Shown piece after piece: positions 33,046 through 41,731 of a stretch of 64,000 nucleotides of DNA. A model generated the notes under the pieces. The model had not been told where the DNA came from, searched no databases, and saw only the letters and a list, made by a program, of their open reading frames with translations. Where the stretch lies: positions 1-64,000 of the forward strand of contig JAEETJ010000006.1 of NCBI GenBank assembly GCA_016290295.1. Direction: 5' to 3'. Numbering within the stretch: the first letter of the stretch is position 1; every line of letters begins with the position of its first letter. The stretch is from Bacteroidales bacterium (lineage in GTDB: Bacteria > Bacteroidota > Bacteroidia > Bacteroidales > WCHB1-69). The translations under genes and the position numbers were made by a program.

Positions 33046-34482
33046 ATGAAAAAATTATTTCTTGCTGCAATTCTTATGCTGGGTTTCACAGCCCTGGTCG
33101 TAGCACAAAACGACATTGACGCGTTCCGCTTCTCCCATTCCGATTACGAAGGTACCGCCCGCTTCATGGGTGCCGGTGGCGCATTCAGTGCTGTAGGTGC
33201 CGAATTCTCTGCCTTGAATGTCAACCCCGCCGCCATCGGTGTATTCAAAAAGAGCGAAGTCACCTTTACCCCTTTGGTAATATCAATTTATAATAATAAC
33301 AGTTTATATAATGGAACCAACAGTCACACCAGCAACGTCAAGTATTCCTTGACAAACGTTGGTGGGGCATTCCGTATTGGCCTCCCTGAAGGAAGCAGCT
33401 GGAAGTCCATCAATTTAGGCTTCGGCTATAACCGCACCTACGATTACAACAACCAGTTTCGCATTGAAGGAAGAAGCCACAACAGCTCCATGATGGACGA
33501 ATATTTGGCTAACGTACAGGGGAAAAACCTAAGCGGTATCAGCGACAATGAATTACTTGCATTTAATACCTATATGCTTGATACCATAACCGCCACTCGC
33601 TATTTTTCTCCCTTTGCAGGTAAATCCCTGAATCAAAAATTAGTAGCAGAAAGTTCCGGTGCCAACGACGAAATAGCATTTTCCATCGGAGGCAATTACA
33701 ATGATGAGTTGTTTATCGGTGCTACTATTGGTGTTCCGGTTATCAATTATACTGAAAAAACCAAGTACTATGAAGAAGATGAAGATATCACCAATTACAT
33801 TTCCAGCTATTACATCTCTGAAAACCTAAGAGTACGCACCACAGGTGTCAACCTGAAATTAGGTGTTATCTACCAACCCGCCGATTTTATCAGAATTGGT
33901 GCCGCCTTCCACACTCCAACCTATTTTGGTCGTGTGAGAAACACCTATACCCGAACTATGACCAGCTATTACCCCAATGGCGAAAATTCAGGCACATTTG
34001 AAAACAACTACACATTCAACTACACCTTGACCACTCCTTTGAGAGCTATCGGCAGTGTAGCCTTCCTTATCAAGAAAAGAGCTTTTGTAAGTGCTGAATA
34101 TGAATTTACCGGTTACGGCATGGCTCGTATGAGCTCCAATGACTATTCCTTCGACGAAGAAAATGAAGCTATCCAAGAGAAATACGGTGCCTGCCATACC
34201 GTTCGTGTAGGTGGCGAAGTATATATTACCAACAACTTCTTGCTGCGTGCTGGCTACAATTTCAAATCATCAGCCTATCGCAATACCGTTGACAACAACA
34301 ATTCCATGCATACCGCTACCGCAGGTTTAGGCTTCAGAGCTAAAGGATTCCTCATTGACTTTGCCTACGTTTTCAAAACCAAAAACGAGAACCTCTGGTT
34401 GTATGATTCCGACTTCGTTGATCCCGCATCATTGCGTACCAACACCCATCGTATAGTGGCTACTTTAGGCTACAAGTTCTAA
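33046..34482 (+). CDS. Outer-membrane transport protein, OmpP1/FadL-like
   Basis: The 478-residue protein has a signal peptide (KKLFLAAILMLGFTALVVAQ) and then the OmpP1/FadL/TodX pattern: DALRFS-like start (NDIDAFRFSHSDYEGTARFM), GAGGAFSAVGAEFSALNVNPAAIGVF (quoted in parts, near 35-60), many amphipathic beta-strands with aromatic ends, and a C terminus of barrel type (RIVATLGYKF). It is predicted to be an outer-membrane beta-barrel for hydrophobic compounds; the ligand is unknown. Its final 23 bp overlap the end of the convergent miaA gene. Confidence 0.82.
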   Translation: MKKLFLAAILMLGFTALVVAQNDIDAFRFSHSDYEGTARFMGAGGAFSAVGAEFSALNVNPAAIGVFKKSEVTFTPLVISIYNNNSLYNGTNSHTSNVKYSLTNVGGAFRIGLPEGSSWKSINLGFGYNRTYDYNNQFRIEGRSHNSSMMDEYLANVQGKNLSGISDNELLAFNTYMLDTITATRYFSPFAGKSLNQKLVAESSGANDEIAFSIGGNYNDELFIGATIGVPVINYTEKTKYYEEDEDITNYISSYYISENLRVRTTGVNLKLGVIYQPADFIRIGAAFHTPTYFGRVRNTYTRTMTSYYPNGENSGTFENNYTFNYTLTTPLRAIGSVAFLIKKRAFVSAEYEFTGYGMARMSSNDYSFDEENEAIQEKYGACHTVRVGGEVYITNNFLLRAGYNFKSSAYRNTVDNNNSMHTATAGLGFRAKGFLIDFAYVFKTKNENLWLYDSDFVDPASLRTNTHRIVATLGYKF

Positions 34483-35368
34483 GGATAAACGACAGTTTTT
34501 CCTCTTCGGACCATTCGACATCCATCCATTGGATGTTGAATCCATCCCTCTCCATCTTCCTGAACCAGGTCATCTGACGCTTGGAAAACTGGTGGATGGC
34601 TACATTCAGACGCTTGAACATCAAATCATAATCCATCTGGCCCTGTATATACAGGGTCAGAAATTTATATTCCAGACCATAACGAATCAGCTGGTTAGGG
34701 TTCACACCCTTGTCTATCAAACTACGAACCTCATCCACCATACCGTGTTCCAGACGCTCTTTTAGGCGTCGGGTAATACGGGAACGTATCAGGTCGCGAT
34801 CACCCCGCAAACCAAAAATCACCGACGGCACCGCTTGACAGGCCTCTTGCAATTCAGGATGCTCTTGGTAATACATTTCAATCTCGATGGCCCGCAATAA
34901 TCGTGGTCGTTCGCAAGTATCCGTGTGGTTATGCAAAGCCTTGAATGAAGCCAACATGGCTGTCAACTGCTCATCGGTTTGTTGTTCCAACTCGGCTCGC
35001 AAATTTGGATTTTCAGGCACCGGAAATAATTTGTAGCCCTTCAGCAATGCCTCAATGTACATGCCACTGCCACCGCAAATAATGGGTATATTACCTCGTT
35101 GCTCTATCTCCTTAATGGCTTTCTGGGCCAACTGCTGATACTGAGACACATTATACTCGATTCCCGGCTCCACAATATCAATGAGATGGTAAGGAATAGA
35201 TTGACCATCAATGGTGTAGTCCTCCAAATCCTTGCCTGTACCAATATCCATGCCCCGATACACTTGGCGGGAGTCGGCACTGATAATCTCACCGGAGATG
35301 TGCTTTGCCAGCACAGCGGCTATACGGGTTTTTCCCGTGGCGGTCGGTCCGAGTATGGTTATTGTCAT
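34460..35368 (-). CDS. miaA: tRNA dimethylallyltransferase
   Basis: The 302-residue protein has the P-loop ILGPTATGKTRIA (residues 4-16), the substrate-binding SADSRQVYRGMDIGTGK (about 35-51), ICGGSGMYIEALLKG (about 95-109) and the C-terminal RQMTWFRKME motif. It transfers a dimethylallyl group to A37 of tRNAs reading UNN codons. Its start overlaps the stop of the phosphoesterase gene by 4 bp (ATGA), in a three-gene run with rlmB. Its 3' end overlaps the FadL-like gene by 23 bp. Confidence 0.93.
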   Translation of the reverse strand: MTITILGPTATGKTRIAAVLAKHISGEIISADSRQVYRGMDIGTGKDLEDYTIDGQSIPYHLIDIVEPGIEYNVSQYQQLAQKAIKEIEQRGNIPIICGGSGMYIEALLKGYKLFPVPENPNLRAELEQQTDEQLTAMLASFKALHNHTDTCERPRLLRAIEIEMYYQEHPELQEACQAVPSVIFGLRGDRDLIRSRITRRLKERLEHGMVDEVRSLIDKGVNPNQLIRYGLEYKFLTLYIQGQMDYDLMFKRLNVAIHQFSKRQMTWFRKMERDGFNIQWMDVEWSEEEKLSFILRTCSLK

Positions 35369-35859
35369 TTTTTCTCCTGATAAATGTCAAAATTGGAAAT
35401 ATCCTTGCCGTTCACATCGAAACGGACAAAGGTAATCATTTGGTGAATGCCCTGTTTACCTGCCGCACCAGGGTTCAAGAAAAGCAAATTGTATTGCGGA
35501 TCACGAATCACTCGCAAAATATGGGAATGCCCCGCTACCAGCAAATCAGGTTTCTCCTCCTGAATCAGTTTGACGATATCAGCTTCATAGTGCCCTGGCT
35601 TACCCACAATGTGGCTCATCACCACCTTCAATTGCTCACATTGGAAAATCTGAACCTTCGGAATATTGTGGCCACGAACATCCCAACCATCACAGTTGCC
35701 ATATACTGCTCGGACAGGGGCAATGGTCTGCAAATCATAGATAATGTCATCGCTGAGCATATCACCGCAATGCCATATCTCATCACACTTCTCGAAGAAA
35801 GTAAACAGCTCCGGATGGATATAACCGTGAGAATCAGAGAGGACTCCTATCTTCTTCAT
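35365..35859 (-). CDS. Metallophosphoesterase, YfcE/MJ0936 type
   Basis: A 164-residue protein made of one calcineurin-like phosphoesterase domain. All metal-binding motifs are present: GVLSDSHG (DxH, residues 5-12), WHCGDM (GD), YGNCDG (GNCD), MSHIVGK and AGHSHILR (GHTH-like). It likely hydrolyses a phosphodiester in the cytoplasm; the substrate of this family is usually unknown. It overlaps rlmB upstream and miaA downstream by 4 bp each, a tightly coupled operon. Confidence 0.85.
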   Translation of the reverse strand: MKKIGVLSDSHGYIHPELFTFFEKCDEIWHCGDMLSDDIIYDLQTIAPVRAVYGNCDGWDVRGHNIPKVQIFQCEQLKVVMSHIVGKPGHYEADIVKLIQEEKPDLLVAGHSHILRVIRDPQYNLLFLNPGAAGKQGIHQMITFVRFDVNGKDISNFDIYQEKK

Positions 35860-36590
35860 AATCTTTGTTTTACAGTCTCAAACAGCACAATACCTGTAGC
35901 CACTGAAACATTCAATGATTTAATGGTGCCCACCATAGGGATATTGATAGCATCATTGCATATACGCTGATAATCCCAAGCGATACCTTCATACTCGTTG
36001 CCCATAATCAGACATATCGGACCAGTCAAATCTTTCTGATAATGGTAATGTGATGCTTTTTCTGTTACCGCAATCACCTCTATTCCAGAGTCTTTCAAAA
36101 AATTAATTACTTCCACCAAATTGGAGTGGCGACAAATCGGAATTTTGTTGAGGGCACCTGCAGAGCTTTTCACCGCATCCTCATTCAGCTGGGCACCTCC
36201 CTTCAATGGCAGTATAATAGCATCCACACCGGCACATTCGGCGGAACGGGCGATGGCCCCGATATTGCGCACATCAGTAATCTTGTCCAGCATCAACAGG
36301 AAAGGTACCCTACCCTCTTCATAAACCTTAGGCACAATATCGAAAATGCTTTGGTACTCTATGGCTGACACGAAGGCGACCACCCCTTGATGATTGCCCC
36401 GAGTAAATTTGTTTAGCTTCTCGGCAGGCACATATTGGAAAGGAATCTTATGCTGGCGAACCTGATAGAACAGTTCTTTGAACAAATCTCCCTGCAAACC
36501 CCTCTGCAATAATACTTTATCAATAGTTTTATCGGATTCTATCGCCTCCATCACCGGACGCAAACCATAAATGATATTTTCCGTAGCCAT
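35856..36590 (-). CDS. rlmB: 23S rRNA 2'-O-methyltransferase RlmB (SpoU/TrmH family)
   Basis: From ATG 36590 the protein has 244 residues. An N-terminal L30e-like substrate-binding part (NIIYGLRPVMEAIESDKTID, about 4-23) precedes the SPOUT knot with motif 1 DKITDVRNIGAIARSAECAG, motif 2 ICLIMGNEYEGI and motif 3 INIPMVGTIKSLNVSVATGI. It methylates G2251 of 23S rRNA or a close target. A longer start at 36611 lies inside the TATCTTTGCA promoter box, so it cannot be on the transcript. First gene of the rlmB-phosphoesterase-miaA run. Confidence 0.9.
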   Translation of the reverse strand: MATENIIYGLRPVMEAIESDKTIDKVLLQRGLQGDLFKELFYQVRQHKIPFQYVPAEKLNKFTRGNHQGVVAFVSAIEYQSIFDIVPKVYEEGRVPFLLMLDKITDVRNIGAIARSAECAGVDAIILPLKGGAQLNEDAVKSSAGALNKIPICRHSNLVEVINFLKDSGIEVIAVTEKASHYHYQKDLTGPICLIMGNEYEGIAWDYQRICNDAINIPMVGTIKSLNVSVATGIVLFETVKQRL

Positions 36591-36606
36591 GGTATGAAAA
36601 TTAAAG

Positions 36607-36616
36607 TGCAAAGATA
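36607..36616 (-). promoter_or_regulatory. -7 box for rlmB-phosphoesterase-miaA
   Basis: Reverse strand TATCTTTGCA, 17 bp upstream of the RlmB start at 36590; it fixes the start choice. Confidence 0.7.
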
Positions 36617-36648
36617 GTGATAATTTTCAAATTCAAAGTTCAAAAATT

Positions 36649-36863
36649 GCGTGCTGAAAGCACGTCATTCTATTAACCCCTAACAAGGCCTATGGCCGCA
36701 GTTTGGGGTGCTGTACCGATGGCAGAAGTCTGCGTGCCAAAGGTACGCTACCATGAGAGTCAATCTAGCTTGCATTCCGCACGCATACCTCATTTTCATT
36801 CTCATTACCCCACACTGCTCGCTATCGCGATTGTGCGGGGTTAATAGGATATTGTGCCTTTGG
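36649..36863 (+). repeat. Composite palindromic element, copy 1
   Basis: A string of imperfect hairpins: CGTGCTGAAAGCACG, ACCCCTAACAAGGCC...GGCCGCAGTTTGGGGT, GCGTGCCAAAGGTACGC, and ACCCCACACTGC...TTGTGCGGGGT. The first about 140 bp match, on the opposite strand, the element at 61191-61417. It has no plausible gene and lies between the divergent rlmB and polyprenyl synthase promoters. Confidence 0.85.
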
Positions 36864-36887
36864 CACATTTTATTTGCTAATAAAAAT

Positions 36888-36913
36888 TGGCACATTAGCA
36901 CATTTGCTAATTA
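36888..36913. repeat. TTGGCACATTAGCACATT words
   Basis: Two TTAGCACATT-type words in tandem just upstream of the polyprenyl synthase promoter; the same word family as at 1222, 3098 and others. Confidence 0.7.
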
Positions 36914-36931
36914 TCCCATTGATTATTTTTG

Positions 36932-36941
36932 TATTTTTGTA
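36932..36941 (+). promoter_or_regulatory. -7 box for the polyprenyl synthase-mrdA-rodA-nadD operon
   Basis: TATTTTTGTA, 20 bp before the TTG start at 36962; it overlaps an earlier in-frame TTG at 36929. Confidence 0.62.
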
Positions 36942-36961
36942 GATTAAAAAAAATTATCACC

Positions 36962-37921
36962 TTGAATTCATTAGACACTTATTTTCAGAGCATTGCGACA
37001 GCATGCGAACCTTCAAATCTCTATAACCCCATCCATTATATCCTATCGCAGGACGGGAAGCGGATACGTCCGAAATTAGTCGGCCTGGCAGCGGAATTAT
37101 TCGGGGTAAAAGCGGAAGAAATAAAACATGTGGCAGCAGCCTTTGAAATGCTGCATAACTTCACCCTCATTCATGATGACATTATGGACGAGGCACCTAT
37201 TCGTAGAGGTCAACCCACCGTATATAAACAATGGAACAGCAATATCGCCATATTGGCTGGTGACGCATTAGCTATCATGGCTTTGCAAGAGCTGCTGAAG
37301 GCTCCTTGCGATGATGCCACCAAAATCAAAATCAGCGATTTATTTGCCCGCACCTCTTTGGAGATTTGTGAGGGACAACAATACGACCTTGACTTTGAAA
37401 CTGAGGAAAACGTCTGTATTGACGACTATATCAAGATGATACGGCTGAAAACGGCGGTCATGCTGGCCGGTTGCCTAAAATCAGGAGCCCTTTTTGCCCA
37501 CGCCTCAAAGGCGGACCAGCAAGCCATATATGATTTCGGCATTAACATCGGCATCGCCTTCCAGCTTAAAGATGATATTTTAGATTTATATTCTGATACT
37601 CAAGTATTTGGAAAAATAACCGGGGGTGACATCAAAGAAAACAAGAAGACTTATCTTTACCTCACCGCCTTGCAAGATGCCAATGACCAACAACGTGAGA
37701 GTCTGCGGCATTATTTCTCATCAACAGATTTTGATTTTGAGTCCAAATTACTGGCTGTCAAGAATATCTATGAAAACTTACAGGTAAAAGAAAAAACCGA
37801 GAAAGCCATTGACAAGTATGTCGAAAATGCCTTGGCATGTCTTCATGCTGTTTCAGTAGATGAAGAAAAGAAACAGCAACTTTACGACTTAGCCAATGCC
37901 TTAGTTAAACGGGACAAATAA
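36962..37921 (+). CDS. Polyprenyl (trans-isoprenyl) diphosphate synthase, TTG start
   Basis: From TTG 36962 (MNSLDTYFQSIATACEP) the protein has 319 residues. Isoprenyl synthase motifs are clear: DGKRIRPKLV (about 31-40), the first aspartate-rich motif HDDIMDEAPIRRG (DDxxD, residues 72-76) and the second KDDILDLYSD, plus GDALAIMALQEL. It condenses isopentenyl units onto allylic diphosphates, probably making a long-chain quinone or similar side chain; product length cannot be read safely. No ATG fits, and the longer TTG lies in the promoter. The stop is 1 bp from mrdA, so it heads an operon for wall elongation. Confidence 0.88.
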   Translation: MNSLDTYFQSIATACEPSNLYNPIHYILSQDGKRIRPKLVGLAAELFGVKAEEIKHVAAAFEMLHNFTLIHDDIMDEAPIRRGQPTVYKQWNSNIAILAGDALAIMALQELLKAPCDDATKIKISDLFARTSLEICEGQQYDLDFETEENVCIDDYIKMIRLKTAVMLAGCLKSGALFAHASKADQQAIYDFGINIGIAFQLKDDILDLYSDTQVFGKITGGDIKENKKTYLYLTALQDANDQQRESLRHYFSSTDFDFESKLLAVKNIYENLQVKEKTEKAIDKYVENALACLHAVSVDEEKKQQLYDLANALVKRDK

Positions 37922-37922
37922 G

Positions 37923-39734
37923 ATGAACAACCAAATAGCCTCTAAAAAATATGCCATCATTGTCGGGGTGATGTTGCTTTTGGCTGCCGTATATCTAGTC
38001 AAACTTTTTAGCTTGCAAGTGATTAGCAAAGACTACAAAGAGGCGGCCAAAAACAATGCTTTGCGGCAAATCACCGAACATCCTGACAGGGGCTTGATAT
38101 ACGACCGCAACGACTCACTTTTAGTGTTTAACGACGCAGCCTACGACCTCATGGTGGTGCCCAAGGAGTTGAGAACCTTTGACACCATGGACTTATGTCG
38201 TATTTTGGATATCACCAAAGAAGACCTGATCAAGCGTATCGAAAAAGCCAGTGCTTATTCCAAAATCATCCCTTCGCTTTTCGCCCAGCAGATGTCGAAA
38301 GAAGACTACGGCTATCTTCAAGAAAAGCTATACAAATTCCCTGGTTTTTTCGTCCAGTCCAGAACCTTGCGCTCCTATCCCGAGCCGATAGCCGCCCATA
38401 TCTTAGGCTATGTGGGAGAGGTCAACGACAAAACCATTGAGGACGACCCCTACTACAAAATGGGTGACTATATTGGCATCAGCGGCATTGAGAAGGCCTA
38501 CGAGAACGAACTTCGCGGGGTAAAAGGGCAACGCTTGGTATTGGTGGATGTCAACAACCGCGAAGTGGGCAGTTACCACAACGGGGAAGAGGACATTAGA
38601 GCTGTGCCGGGCACTTCGCTATGGAGCACCCTGGATATGCGGCTACAACGCTACGGCGAGCAGCTGATGCAGAACAAACGAGGTAGTATTGTAGCCATTG
38701 AGCCAAAAACCGGCGAGATTTTGTGCATCGTTTCCAGTCCGAGCTACGACCCCAACCTGCTGGTAGGCAAATCGCGTAGCAAAAACTACACCATGCTATG
38801 GCGCGACTCCATCAAGAAACCTTTGTTTAACAGAGCTTTACAGGCCATGTATCCCCCTGGTTCCACCTTTAAGTTGGCCAATGGGCTCATCGCTGAGGAA
38901 GAGGGCATACTGGATGCTAACACCATCTACAACTGTCCCGGCGGCTATCAGGTGGGAAGCCACCTCATTGGCTGTCACCATCGCGGCGGAACAAACTTGG
39001 TAGCAGCCGTGCAACACTCTTGCAACACTTATTTCTGTAAGGCTTTTTATAATATTATCAGCAATAAAAGGAAATACCCCACCATCCAGGAAGGCTATAC
39101 TGCTTGGCGTAATCACATTGTTAAACTCGGTTTCGGCACCACTTTCGACACAGACTTGCCATACGAGAAGAAAGGCATTTTGCCCACCGCCGAATATTTT
39201 GACAAACGGTACAACCGTTCATGGAACGGCAACACCGTAGTGTCTATGGGCATTGGCCAGGGTGAGGTATGTGTAACGCCCATACAGATGGCCAACATGT
39301 TAGCTATCATTGCCAACAAAGGGTATTATATCCGTCCGCATGTCATCAAAGCCATTGGCAGCAAAGACAATCTTAACACCCAATACATGGACAGGGTCGA
39401 TGTCGGCATCAGGTCTGAGTACTTCGAACCCATCATCGAAGGTATGGAAATGGCAGCCATAGCCGGAACCGCTCGTAGAGCACAAATACCTGGCATCCGT
39501 ATAGCTGGTAAGACTGGCACAGCACAGAATCCTCATGGTCGAGACCACTCGGTATTTGCCATGATCTCTCCTGTTGAAGATCCGCAAATCGTGGTGTTCT
39601 GTCTGGTAGAAAACGGAGGCTGGGGTGCTTCTGTAGCTTGTCCTATAGCCAGTTTGATTACAGAACTCTACCTTACCGGTGAGGTAAAACGAAAAGACCT
39701 TGAAGATAGCATGCTTAACCTTTCAACCAAATAA
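37923..39734 (+). CDS. mrdA: Penicillin-binding protein 2 (peptidoglycan transpeptidase)
   Basis: The 603-residue class B PBP has an N-terminal TM segment (about 10-32), a dimerisation domain starting at RGLIYDRND, and a transpeptidase domain with the catalytic SxxK (STFK, Ser314), SCN (366-368) and KTGTAQ motifs. It crosslinks peptidoglycan during cylindrical growth with its glycosyltransferase partner RodA, encoded directly downstream (2-bp gap). The upstream mreBCD genes often found beside it in Bacteroidota are replaced here by a polyprenyl synthase. Confidence 0.94.
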   Translation: MNNQIASKKYAIIVGVMLLLAAVYLVKLFSLQVISKDYKEAAKNNALRQITEHPDRGLIYDRNDSLLVFNDAAYDLMVVPKELRTFDTMDLCRILDITKEDLIKRIEKASAYSKIIPSLFAQQMSKEDYGYLQEKLYKFPGFFVQSRTLRSYPEPIAAHILGYVGEVNDKTIEDDPYYKMGDYIGISGIEKAYENELRGVKGQRLVLVDVNNREVGSYHNGEEDIRAVPGTSLWSTLDMRLQRYGEQLMQNKRGSIVAIEPKTGEILCIVSSPSYDPNLLVGKSRSKNYTMLWRDSIKKPLFNRALQAMYPPGSTFKLANGLIAEEEGILDANTIYNCPGGYQVGSHLIGCHHRGGTNLVAAVQHSCNTYFCKAFYNIISNKRKYPTIQEGYTAWRNHIVKLGFGTTFDTDLPYEKKGILPTAEYFDKRYNRSWNGNTVVSMGIGQGEVCVTPIQMANMLAIIANKGYYIRPHVIKAIGSKDNLNTQYMDRVDVGIRSEYFEPIIEGMEMAAIAGTARRAQIPGIRIAGKTGTAQNPHGRDHSVFAMISPVEDPQIVVFCLVENGGWGASVACPIASLITELYLTGEVKRKDLEDSMLNLSTK

Positions 39735-39736
39735 CG

Positions 39737-40987
39737 ATGCCACTGTCCTATAAACATACTGCCTCAAAAGGATTTGACGGACGACTCATTCTGTATTACA
39801 GTCTGCTGGTCATCCTCGGCTGGATCACCATATTCTCCACTTCCTACAATCCAAGCGCCAACGTGGGATTTAGTTTATCCCTACCATACGTCCGCCAGCT
39901 GCTGTGGATAGGCACATCTATCGTTCTGGCTGTAGTCATTCTGCTTTTAGACTCCCGCATCATTCAACATTACTCCTATCATCTATACATATTATGCTTA
40001 CTACTAGTTATTTCCACCTTCTTTTTAGGTTCCGAAATCAATGGTGCCAAGTCTTGGATTAAAATCGGCAACTTCAGCATCCAGCCTACAGAATTCATGA
40101 AAGTAGCCACTGCCATGACCTTAGCCAAGTTTTTTCATGAAGGGAAAACTCTTGGCGAGAAAAAAAGTATGTGGCTGATTGCCTTTGGCATCATATTACT
40201 TCCGGCTTTTATCATCCTGCTCCAGAAAGACACAGGTTCAGCTTTGGTGTTCTTGTCGTTCATTGTGCTTTTTTATCGGGAAGGGTTGACAGGCTTTATC
40301 TTTATCATAGGGGCCATCGCTGTATTTCTGTTTGTTTTCACCTTACTTACCAATGAAATATATGCCATCGCCCTGCTGACGGTTATCCTCATTATCGCAT
40401 GGATTATAGACCGGAAAGACAAGAAAAAAATCATTCGGAATATCATCATTTTTGCGATTGCCGTCGTTTTCATCGGGGCGGTTAACATCGGCTACAACAA
40501 AGTATTACAACCGCACCAGAGACAACGTATCGATACTCTTTTAGGCAAGACTTCCGATCCCAAAGGCGCTGATTTCAACCTGATACAGTCCAAAATTGCC
40601 ATCGGTTCCGGTGGATTTTTCGGCAAAGGTTACCTCAACGGCACCCAGACCAAGCTCAACTTTGTGCCGGAACAGAGTACCGACTTCATTTTCTGTGCCA
40701 TTGGCGAGGAATGGGGCTTTGTGGGAAGCTGTGCGTTAGGAGCCTTGTTTTTGTCACTTGTCATCCGCATTCTGCGACTGGCGGAGAAAAACCGCAATCC
40801 CTACGCCCGATACTACGGTTACGGCATAGCCGGTATCATCGCCTTCCACTTCTTCATCAACATTGGTATGACCATAGGCTTGGTACCCATCATCGGCATC
40901 CCCTTACCCTTCATCAGCTACGGTGGTTCGTCGCTTTGGGCATTCACCGCCATGCTCTTCATTTTCATCAAACTCAATGATAATTAG
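39737..40987 (+). CDS. rodA: RodA, SEDS peptidoglycan glycosyltransferase
   Basis: A 416-residue integral membrane protein with about ten TM segments. SEDS marks are visible: NGAKSWIKIGNFSIQPTEF (split near residues 92-116), LLQKDTGSALVF with the conserved acidic residue, the large periplasmic loop with QSKIAIGSGGFFGKGYLNGTQTK in pieces, and VPEQSTDFIFCAIGEEWGF and PLPFISYGGSS near the end. It polymerises glycan strands in the elongasome with PBP2. It lies 2 bp after mrdA and 6 bp before nadD. Confidence 0.95.
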   Translation: MPLSYKHTASKGFDGRLILYYSLLVILGWITIFSTSYNPSANVGFSLSLPYVRQLLWIGTSIVLAVVILLLDSRIIQHYSYHLYILCLLLVISTFFLGSEINGAKSWIKIGNFSIQPTEFMKVATAMTLAKFFHEGKTLGEKKSMWLIAFGIILLPAFIILLQKDTGSALVFLSFIVLFYREGLTGFIFIIGAIAVFLFVFTLLTNEIYAIALLTVILIIAWIIDRKDKKKIIRNIIIFAIAVVFIGAVNIGYNKVLQPHQRQRIDTLLGKTSDPKGADFNLIQSKIAIGSGGFFGKGYLNGTQTKLNFVPEQSTDFIFCAIGEEWGFVGSCALGALFLSLVIRILRLAEKNRNPYARYYGYGIAGIIAFHFFINIGMTIGLVPIIGIPLPFISYGGSSLWAFTAMLFIFIKLNDN

Positions 40988-40993
40988 AATATT

Positions 40994-41575
40994 ATGAAAA
41001 AAAAGATTGGACTTTTCTTTGGTTCCTTCAATCCCATTCATATAGGGCATCTGATTATTGCTGAATATATTGTGGAGCATACTGATTTAAAAGAGCTTTG
41101 GTTTGTGGTTTCTCCTTGTAATCCACTGAAGAAGAAGCAAAGTCTGCTCAATGACCATCAACGACTCTATATGGTGAATATCGCCATTGAGGATGACAGT
41201 CGTTTCAGATCTTGTGACATTGAATTCAAACTGCCGCAACCATCCTACACTGTGAATACGCTGCTTCATCTGGCTGAGAAATATCCTGACAAGGAGTTCT
41301 GTCTGATTATGGGCGAAGATAATCTGGATTGCATTGAGAAATGGTACAACTATCAATTTATTCTGGACAATTATCAGATATATGTTTATCCGAGAGATGA
41401 TTACAAAACCGAAAACAAGCGGGAGCTGCCTAATATCCATTACGTGAATGCTCCAAAAATAGGTATTTCCGCCACCATGATAAGACAGGACATACAGGAG
41501 AAAAAGTCGGTGAAATACCTGATGACAGAAAAGGTGGCGAAGTATATAGATGAGATGGGGCTGTATAGGGGTTAG
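40994..41575 (+). CDS. nadD: Nicotinate-nucleotide adenylyltransferase
   Basis: The 193-residue protein shows the nucleotidyltransferase motif GLFFGSFNPIHIGHL (residues 6-20), SPCNPLKKK, and ISATMIRQDI (the ISxTxIR motif) near the C terminus. It makes nicotinic acid adenine dinucleotide in NAD synthesis. It ends the polyprenyl synthase-mrdA-rodA operon; the link with wall genes is seen in many bacteria. A long mirrored word array begins 4 bp after its stop. Confidence 0.93.
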   Translation: MKKKIGLFFGSFNPIHIGHLIIAEYIVEHTDLKELWFVVSPCNPLKKKQSLLNDHQRLYMVNIAIEDDSRFRSCDIEFKLPQPSYTVNTLLHLAEKYPDKEFCLIMGEDNLDCIEKWYNYQFILDNYQIYVYPRDDYKTENKRELPNIHYVNAPKIGISATMIRQDIQEKKSVKYLMTEKVAKYIDEMGLYRG

Positions 41576-41578
41576 GAG

Positions 41579-41726
41579 TTGAAAACTGAAAACTGAAAGT
41601 TAAAAGTTAAGAATTAAAAACTAAGAACATAGAACTAAAAACAATTAAACAACTCAACAATTCAACATTCTAAACTCTTAATTCTTAGTTCTTAATTTAA
41701 TTAGCACATTGATAATTAGCACATTA
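41579..41726. repeat. Mirrored word array between nadD and rlmD
   Basis: The left arm has TTAAGAATTAAAAACTAAGAAC words, the centre AACAATTAAACAACTCAACAATTC words, and the right arm CTTAATTCTTAGTTCTTAA (reverse complement of the left words), followed by two TTAGCACATT words. It has the same plan as 6517-6625. Confidence 0.82.
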
Positions 41727-41731
41727 AAAAT

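Noticed and set aside
36591..36611. Longer RlmB start
   Set aside because: The ATG lies within the TATCTTTGCA promoter box, so it would not be transcribed.
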